Positions 62,572 through 64,000 of a stretch of 64,000 nucleotides of DNA are shown here, in pieces. Position numbers and translations under genes: made by a program. The DNA lies in NCBI RefSeq assembly GCF_000720475.1, contig NZ_JOAP01000020.1:124001-188000 (forward strand), read 5' to 3'. This DNA is from Streptomyces aureocirculatus (GTDB taxonomy: Bacteria > Actinomycetota > Actinomycetes > Streptomycetales > Streptomycetaceae). The notes beneath the pieces were generated by a model. That model had not been told where the DNA came from, did not search any database, and saw only the letters and a list, made by a program, of their open reading frames with translations. Each line of letters starts with the position of its first letter. The stretch's first letter is position 1.

Positions 62572-63549
62572 GTGGAACGGCACGAGATGGAGGCCTTCCT
62601 GACGCTGGCCGAGGAACTCCACTTCCGGCGCACCTCGGAGCGGCTCGGCCTGGCTCAGGGCCGGGTCAGCCAGACCATCAAGAAGCTGGAACGCCGTATC
62701 GGGGCGCGGCTGTTCGAGCGCACCAGCCGGAAGGTGGCTCTGACGCCGGTGGGGGAGAAGCTGCGCGACGACCTGCTGCCCGCCTATCAGCAGGTGCAGC
62801 GGGCCCTCGCTGATGCCGCGGCCGCCGCACGGGGTACGCGCGACGTGCTGAGGGTCGGCTACTTCAGCCCCATGGCAGCCGAACTCGTCCTCAAGGCCGC
62901 CGACAGGCTCAGCACTCGCTGTCCCGACGCGGAGGTGCAGATCCAGGAGATCCACCTCTCCGACCCGCTGGGACCGATCCGCGGCGGCCAGGTGCACCTA
63001 CAGGTCACCCAACTCCCCATCGACGAACCCGATCTGGCCGTCGGCCCCGTCCTCATCTCCGAGGAGCGCAGGCTCCTGGTCCACCACGAGCACCCGTTCG
63101 CCCGCGCCGCCACGGTGACTCTGGAAGACCTGGCCGCGACGACGGTCATCAGTTGTGCCGCAGCCGCGCCCCAGTACTGGCAGGCATACCACTGCCCCCA
63201 CCAGACCCCTTCGGGCCGTCCTGTCCCGCACGTCGTAGTCGGCAACTGGCACGAGGCACTGGCGATGGTCGGCGCAGGCAAAGGCGTCACCTTTGCGTCC
63301 GCGCGATCCGAGCAGTACCACGCCCGCCCCGACACCGTCTGGTTGCCGTTCCCGCACCTCCCTCGCTTCGAGTACGCCACCATCTGGCCCCGCACCGGCA
63401 CCACTCCCGTCGTCCAGGCCTTCCTCCAAGCCATCCATGACATCCATGAGGACGCTCCCCGCGTCCCCGCTCAGAGCACTTCTCGTTCCGGGAGCGGCGA
63501 CCTGGGGGGTTTGGTGGAGACCGCTCCGCCCGTCGGTGAGAATTCGTGA
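62572..63549 (+). CDS. LysR-family transcriptional regulator
   Basis: The 325-residue regulator has an N-terminal LysR helix-turn-helix (MEAFLTLAEELHFRRTSERL, GLAQGRVSQTIKKLERRIGA, LFERTSRKVALTPVGEKL) followed by a periplasmic-binding-like effector domain (LRVGYFSPMAAELVLKAADR, GPVLISEERRLLVHHEHPFA, GAGKGVTFASARSEQYH). GAGGAGGG lies eight bases before the GTG at 62572. The ligand is unknown. It is divergent from the small secreted Cys-rich protein gene, a normal LysR-target arrangement. Confidence 0.92.
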   Translation: MERHEMEAFLTLAEELHFRRTSERLGLAQGRVSQTIKKLERRIGARLFERTSRKVALTPVGEKLRDDLLPAYQQVQRALADAAAAARGTRDVLRVGYFSPMAAELVLKAADRLSTRCPDAEVQIQEIHLSDPLGPIRGGQVHLQVTQLPIDEPDLAVGPVLISEERRLLVHHEHPFARAATVTLEDLAATTVISCAAAAPQYWQAYHCPHQTPSGRPVPHVVVGNWHEALAMVGAGKGVTFASARSEQYHARPDTVWLPFPHLPRFEYATIWPRTGTTPVVQAFLQAIHDIHEDAPRVPAQSTSRSGSGDLGGLVETAPPVGENS

Positions 63550-63878
63550 CACGTATGTCGCGGATCACGATCCTCCGCGAGGATCGCCCGACTCGGTCGA
63601 CGGACTCGGCAAGGTGACCGAGCAACTTCGCGGCAGCGTCCAACTCCGGCGTACTGCGCGGATGCTGCCGGTACCGCTCCACCCGCTTCGCCTGGTGCAC
63701 CAACGGCAGCCTCTGCTGGAGGCGCTCGGCCGCCGCGACATCCTCAGTTGCGGAGGCTTGAGCTCAACCCGTGTATCACACAAGGGTGATAGAGCCCCTG
63801 TTGCCCAAATTGCCTCAGGATAAGGCGAGATACCCCTGATGGTATGAGCTCACTCACTTTGACGTGATTTGAAACAAG
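63550..63878. other. Intergenic stretch with a dyad and a possible gene fragment
   Basis: On the minus strand about 63555-63760 gives a protein-like helical frame (AAAERLQQRLPLVHQAKRVE, ELDAAAKLLGHLAESVDRVG) with a stop just upstream and no clear start, probably a remnant. A dyad TATCAC-ACAAGG-GTGATA lies at 63774-63791 in an AT-richer patch that may be a promoter/operator for the partial ORF downstream. Confidence 0.35.
63774..63791. promoter_or_regulatory. Inverted repeat TATCAC-N6-GTGATA
   Basis: This perfect 6-bp dyad has a 6-base spacer in an unusually AT-rich region for this genome, 88 bp before a partial ORF. It is an operator candidate only. Confidence 0.3.
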
Positions 63879-64000
63879 GTGATCGCCCTGGCTGATGAGT
63901 TCGCGGGCCTGAACAAGTCGGAGTCCAAGCGCGTCAAACGCAGCTATGCCTCCTGCGTCCTCAAGGGCGTTGGTCTGGGTGGCATCCTGGGCTCCAGCAC
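63879..64000 (+). CDS. Partial ORF running off the window end
   Basis: From the GTG at 63879 the frame stays open for 40 codons to the window end (VIALADEFAGLNKSESKRVK, then RSYASCVLKGVGLGGILGSS). There is no clear Shine-Dalgarno and no recognised family. It may be the start of a small or larger gene, but the evidence is only an open frame. Confidence 0.3.
   Translation, partial: MIALADEFAGLNKSESKRVKRSYASCVLKGVGLGGILGSS

Overview
The window looks like a Streptomyces chromosome. GC content is very high with strong third-position GC bias, TTA codons are rare, and there is a spore-associated secreted protein, a LmbU-family regulator, SARP/AfsR-type regulators, 4-bp ATGA/GTGA gene overlaps and actinobacterial GC-rich intergenic repeats.

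0-9 kb is a stress/dormancy-type patch in decay. Intact genes are a glycine-rich secreted protein, a phosphoketolase, a universal stress protein and a spore-associated-protein homologue. Between them lie gene wrecks: a beta-phosphoglucomutase/GH65 phosphorylase fusion missing several segments, a DUF4389 fragment, and a frameshifted pentapeptide-repeat fragment that runs into the C-terminal half of a tyrosine recombinase. 9-15.3 kb is a self-contained sugar uptake locus: GntR/UTRA repressor, lipoprotein binding protein, permease, ATPase, three 118-bp GC-rich repeat copies, ROK sugar kinase and a membrane-anchored protein. 15.3-17 kb holds a short leaderless ORF ending Cys-Cys upstream of a Tat-type sulfite-oxidase-like molybdoenzyme, followed by a 9-bp minisatellite.

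About 17.1-62 kb is a nonribosomal peptide locus. On the left, on the minus strand, are an ornithine cyclodeaminase-like enzyme and a LmbU-family regulator with a TTA at codon 8. An accessory operon follows: a thioesterase-PCP didomain, a P450 and a type II thioesterase with a Cys nucleophile. Then comes a minus-strand SARP, and then the main plus-strand operon (24.9-56.7 kb): a free-standing A domain; NRPS1 (PCP-C-A-PCP-E-C-PCP, whose last module has no A domain); an FAD monooxygenase; NRPS2 (C-A-PCP-E / C-A-PCP / C-A-PCP-E / C-A-MT-PCP, about 5,550 aa); NRPS3 (C-A-PCP-TE); MbtH; and two type II thioesterases. A large AfsR-like regulator and a DrrAB-type ABC exporter pair close the locus. Three consecutive NRPS2 modules carry pocket codes DVFSVASYAK, DVFSVAAYAK and DVFSVAAYAK, which I recall as typical of piperazic acid. 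The following methylating module has a glycine-like code (N-methylglycine). Colinear reading gives an octapeptide: X1, D-X2, X3 (A domain in trans), D-Piz, Piz, D-Piz, N-Me-Gly, X8. No ornithine N-hydroxylase or piperazate synthase is visible here, so these would have to lie elsewhere. The accessory operon and the main operon share a 27-bp promoter box, and the main promoter carries three TTCGAG-type heptamers at exact 11-bp spacing, a textbook SARP site. This points to joint activation.

62-64 kb holds a four-cysteine secreted protein, a LysR regulator, an uninterpreted stretch and a partial ORF running off the end. Pocket codes, start sites and family names were read by eye from the sequence and from memory of the families; no database search was possible.
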